The notes under the pieces: model-generated | Database searches by the model: none | Told to the model about the DNA's origin: nothing | The model's input: the letters and a program-made list of their open reading frames with translations, nothing else | Shown: in pieces, positions 7,701 to 9,300 of the stretch | How the letters are laid out: the number at the start of each line of letters is the position of its first letter | Numbering within the stretch: position 1 is the stretch's first letter | DNA from: DASYSA01 sp036003885 | Lineage (GTDB): Bacteria; Acidobacteriota; Blastocatellia; UBA7656 | Direction: 5' to 3' | DNA: 9,300 nt | NCBI GenBank assembly: GCA_036003885.1 | Contig: DASYSA010000079.1 | Coordinates: 1-9,300, forward strand | Made by a program: the position numbers and the translations under genes

Positions 7701-8223
7701 ATTGCAAGTGAGCCCGTTCGTGTCTGTGGCTTCTGGGGGACCATTCAATATTAGAACTGGGCGCGACAGTAATGGCGACACTCTGTTCACGGATCGTCCT
7801 GCGTTCGCCAGCCCGGGTCAGCCAAATGCCGTACTCACTCCTTTCGGGTTATTCAACCCGGATCCTGGCATTGGCGACATTATCATTCCTCGCAATTTCG
7901 GCGCTGGCCCCGGCCAGGTAAATGTCAGTCTGAACCTCGCCAAAACACTAAAGGTGGGTGCTGGTCGACCCATCCCAAGCGGAGGAGCTCAATCCGCAGG
8001 AAGCCATCAACAAGGTGCATCCGGACTGATTGGGGGTTCACCCCGATCCCAAGTTGGAGAACCGCGTGTTTATTCTCTTACGTTCAGCGCCAATATCGAG
8101 AACTTGATCAATCATACGAATTTCGCAGGCTTCAACGGTGTACTGAGATCGCCTTTCTTCGGCAAAGCCAATCGCGCACTCGGCGCGCGCAGAATCGACG
8201 TGGGGCTCAGGTTTGCGTTCTAG
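4798..8223 (+). CDS. Oar-like TonB-dependent receptor with N-terminal AMIN domain
   Basis: Complete 1141-residue outer-membrane protein. Residues 1 to about 37 form a signal peptide: Arg residues, a hydrophobic core (VLVLFSLITISALGVLAG) and a likely cut after AYSA. A polar linker follows, then an AMIN domain (about 99-198; VRSVHL, RIVVDVIG, RIALDING), a fold usually tied to peptidoglycan binding in PilQ and AmiC. Next are a carboxypeptidase-regulatory-like domain (about 228-312), a plug (about 320-460, with ELEALPDDP, SVYVDGF at 368-374 and RIEVTTKPGS) and a large beta-barrel ending RIDVGLRFAF, whose terminal Phe fits the outer-membrane assembly signal. A Gly/Ser-rich loop (about 1055-1085) interrupts the last strands. 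No clear TonB box was recognised. The substrate is unknown; its neighbour suggests glycan. The start fits the signal peptide, although its Shine-Dalgarno is poor. Homologues of this Oar-like type are abundant in Acidobacteriota. Confidence 0.88.
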   Translation: MSRTPQSRSVLVLFSLITISALGVLAGSSTIERAYSAATPDTTEPTLSGPSNENRSEVLIEPADSTDNTPSPCDKDKIEARPASSSDRLEETPPLPAATLVRSVHLHQSDDTVRVVVATNGFAHFEDFTLSDPTRIVVDVIGVRNTLRSRTIDTGTPSITRVRVGQPRPGIARIALDINGQVTYRVIREGALLIIAARPSEEEPTVLNRNESALFELSTDIAGQNIRELRGTVKDQQGDLVVNALITLDDHQGHTYSSQTDEHGNFRFASIVPGSYRMEVAAEGFAKHTQQVDLTSRRIVPINVTLQVVISERLEVQPEAPRISTEPDENLSAITLSGTELEALPDDPNQLLRLLREMAGVSGGQAASVYVDGFRESRLPPKASIQTIRIDSNPFAAEFSEPGHSRIEVTTKPGSNQVHGEFRLNFNDESLNARNSFAPSRDALQLRNYSGYLSGPIIHHRLDFTTYLGRWEQDGNEVVNATILDPRTLSPHRFAKTVLTPARITTLSVTTKYLVGKNHNLVLGYSHTLDEALNQGLQSGFDLPERAFNRSARSDSIRMSLISVANKRMVNEFRMELSRYSYRGRSIVSSPATLVLDAFNGGGNQGSLFLENSNDSLRFAENLTYKANSHTFKIGARVDALRLANIDRSNFGGTFTFGTDFERDERGNLLFGTNGKPLIISALENYRRTLLGLPGYRPSLFSIVRGDPFIALSQWEIGWFVQDDWRLSPRLTISYGLRHEFQTHLDDRINFAPRVGFAWSPAQKSVIRAGAGLFYSGVESGITLESTRLDGRHQQQLVIQRPTFFSDLPPDSGLALTGKSTIRIKDPALEAPSLFIANVTYERQLAWRMFGSVGYTWQRGRHLLRTRNIGVVTRQPSDIDQFPDIGPILQFESTGRSTRHQLRLTARENVGRTLSVFANYTLSSTRSDTEGALSAPADSNDLSTEFGRANNDQRHRFFIGASVSPFWGLQVSPFVSVASGGPFNIRTGRDSNGDTLFTDRPAFASPGQPNAVLTPFGLFNPDPGIGDIIIPRNFGAGPGQVNVSLNLAKTLKVGAGRPIPSGGAQSAGSHQQGASGLIGGSPRSQVGEPRVYSLTFSANIENLINHTNFAGFNGVLRSPFFGKANRALGARRIDVGLRFAF

Positions 8224-8265
8224 ATAGAGTTACCGAGCGGTTGTAGTACGACTGGACAAGAGATC

Positions 8266-8270
8266 GAGGA
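8266..8270 (+). promoter_or_regulatory. Ribosome binding site of the GH-GT2 gene
   Basis: GAGGA lies six bases before the ATG at 8277, a good Shine-Dalgarno that fixes the start of a gene running off the window. No terminator or promoter-like element was noticed in the 53-base gap after the receptor stop, supporting co-transcription. Confidence 0.7.
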
Positions 8271-8276
8271 TAAAAC

Positions 8277-9300
8277 ATGTCCCAGGTCAGAGCCATCGTA
8301 GCGCCCTCGAGGACACCAGTATCCGGTACCCAACTCGCGACTCCTCATGTGAGGGGCAAGTTTATCTTTGCTGGCAGCCAGAAGCTTTACGTCCGTGGTG
8401 TTACTTATGGGACGTTTCGCCCCGATGTGAACGGTAGCGAGTTTCATGATCTGCGCCTTGTTGAAGAGGACTTCCGACAAATCGCCAAAAACGGCATGAA
8501 TGCGATACGCACGTACACCGTGCCGCCACCCTGGTTGCTCGATGCTGCACAACAATACGGATTGCGAGTCCTGGTAGGACTACCCTGGGAACAGCACATC
8601 ACATTTCTCGACGACAAGGCTCGGGTAAGGTCTATAGAAGAGCGGGTGCGTGCCGGTGTGCGCGCCTGTGCCGGCCACCCAGCAGTTCTTTGCTACGCAG
8701 TCGGAAATGAAATCCCAGCTCCGATCGTGCGTTGGTATGATCATCGTAGAATCGAACGGCACATCCAGAGACTGTATGAAGCGGCAAAAGACGAGGATCC
8801 AGCTGCTCTCGTCACCTATGTTAACTACCCTTCCACTGAATACCTGGACCTTAGCTTCTTGGACTTTCTCTGCTTCAACGTTTATCTCGAATCACAAGAG
8901 CGTATGCAAGCCTACCTGGCCCGCCTTCAAAACATTGCGGGCGACCGACCTTTGATCATGGCCGAAATAGGCTTGGATAGCCGAAGGAATGGCCAGATCG
9001 CACAGGCACGAATGCTTGATTGGCAAATTCGAACTGCGTTTGCGGCTGGTTGTGCTGGCGCATTTGTCTTCTCTTGGACCGACGAATGGTACCGTGGCGG
9101 CCATGATATCGACGACTGGGATTTCGGTCTCACGGATCGTGAACGGCGCCCCAAGATGGCGCTAACAACTGTACGAGATGCGTTCTCAGACGTGCCCTTT
9201 CCGCGAAACCGCCGATGGCCGCGTTTTTCGGTTGTAGTGTGCAGCTACAATGGATCGGCCACAATCCGCGAATGTTTTGAAGCCCTGAAACGACTGGAAT
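8277..9300 (+). CDS. GH-A clan TIM-barrel / family 2 glycosyltransferase fusion, 3' partial
   Basis: The first 341 residues are visible, with no signal peptide or membrane segment in this part. Residues about 25-300 form a glycoside-hydrolase-type TIM barrel: RGVTYGTFRP (40-49), then RTYTVPPPWLL, LVGLPWEQH, AVGNEIP with the Asn144-Glu145 pair expected for a clan GH-A acid/base, MAEIGLDS with Glu230 as the likely nucleophile, and FSWTDEW (W267) on a late strand. From residue 316 RFSVVVCSYNGS begins a GT2 fold, the nucleotide-sugar binding strand of family 2 transferases; the DXD motif would be past the window end. I recall proteins of this GH plus GT2 layout in several phyla, with no activity known to me. 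It probably takes part in making or trimming an exported polysaccharide. Domain calls are firm; substrate and product are unknown. Confidence 0.85.
   Translation, partial: MSQVRAIVAPSRTPVSGTQLATPHVRGKFIFAGSQKLYVRGVTYGTFRPDVNGSEFHDLRLVEEDFRQIAKNGMNAIRTYTVPPPWLLDAAQQYGLRVLVGLPWEQHITFLDDKARVRSIEERVRAGVRACAGHPAVLCYAVGNEIPAPIVRWYDHRRIERHIQRLYEAAKDEDPAALVTYVNYPSTEYLDLSFLDFLCFNVYLESQERMQAYLARLQNIAGDRPLIMAEIGLDSRRNGQIAQARMLDWQIRTAFAAGCAGAFVFSWTDEWYRGGHDIDDWDFGLTDRERRPKMALTTVRDAFSDVPFPRNRRWPRFSVVVCSYNGSATIRECFEALKRLE

Noticed and set aside
8220..8555. 111-codon minus-strand frame over the start of the last gene
   Set aside because: The plus strand here encodes a clear glycoside-hydrolase-type barrel with a good ribosome binding site.

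Overview
The window reads as chromosomal DNA from a bacterium with an outer membrane, most likely an Acidobacteriota member of the Blastocatellia type. The pointers are a very large Oar-like TonB-dependent receptor with a carboxypeptidase-regulatory-like domain, an LPLNGRD motif of the kind seen at the plug start of such receptors, and moderately GC-rich coding sequence. This assignment is inference from protein style, not from a marker gene.

Layout, all genes on the + strand. (1) Positions 1-3950 hold the 3' part of a giant alpha-2-macroglobulin-family protein. Its start lies upstream of the window. It has the intact CFEQ thioester motif and a long insertion where the bait region is expected. 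(2) Positions 3951-4797 form an 847-base gap with no convincing gene. It holds a hairpin after the first stop, a possible decayed coding fragment on the minus strand, a near-consensus sigma70-type promoter at 4266-4294 (TTGACA, 17 bases, TATTAT), and then about 500 bases of hairpin-containing leader. (3) Positions 4798-8223 encode a complete 1141-residue envelope protein: signal peptide, AMIN domain, carboxypeptidase-regulatory-like domain, TonB-type plug and beta-barrel ending in Phe. (4) Positions 8277-9300 hold the start of a gene that runs off the window. Its product has an N-terminal clan GH-A glycoside-hydrolase-type TIM barrel followed by the beginning of a family 2 glycosyltransferase domain. 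It starts 53 bases after the receptor stop behind a clear ribosome binding site, so the two are probably co-transcribed.

Common theme: all three proteins fit the cell envelope. The macroglobulin would trap proteases outside the cytoplasm, the receptor would be an outer-membrane protein with a possible peptidoglycan-binding arm, and the GH-GT2 fusion probably makes or remodels a surface glycan. The most unusual observation is that the macroglobulin's bait-position insertion contains segments resembling a type II secretion pseudopilin tail and the N-terminal module of an Oar-like receptor, the same kind of module found in the neighbouring receptor.
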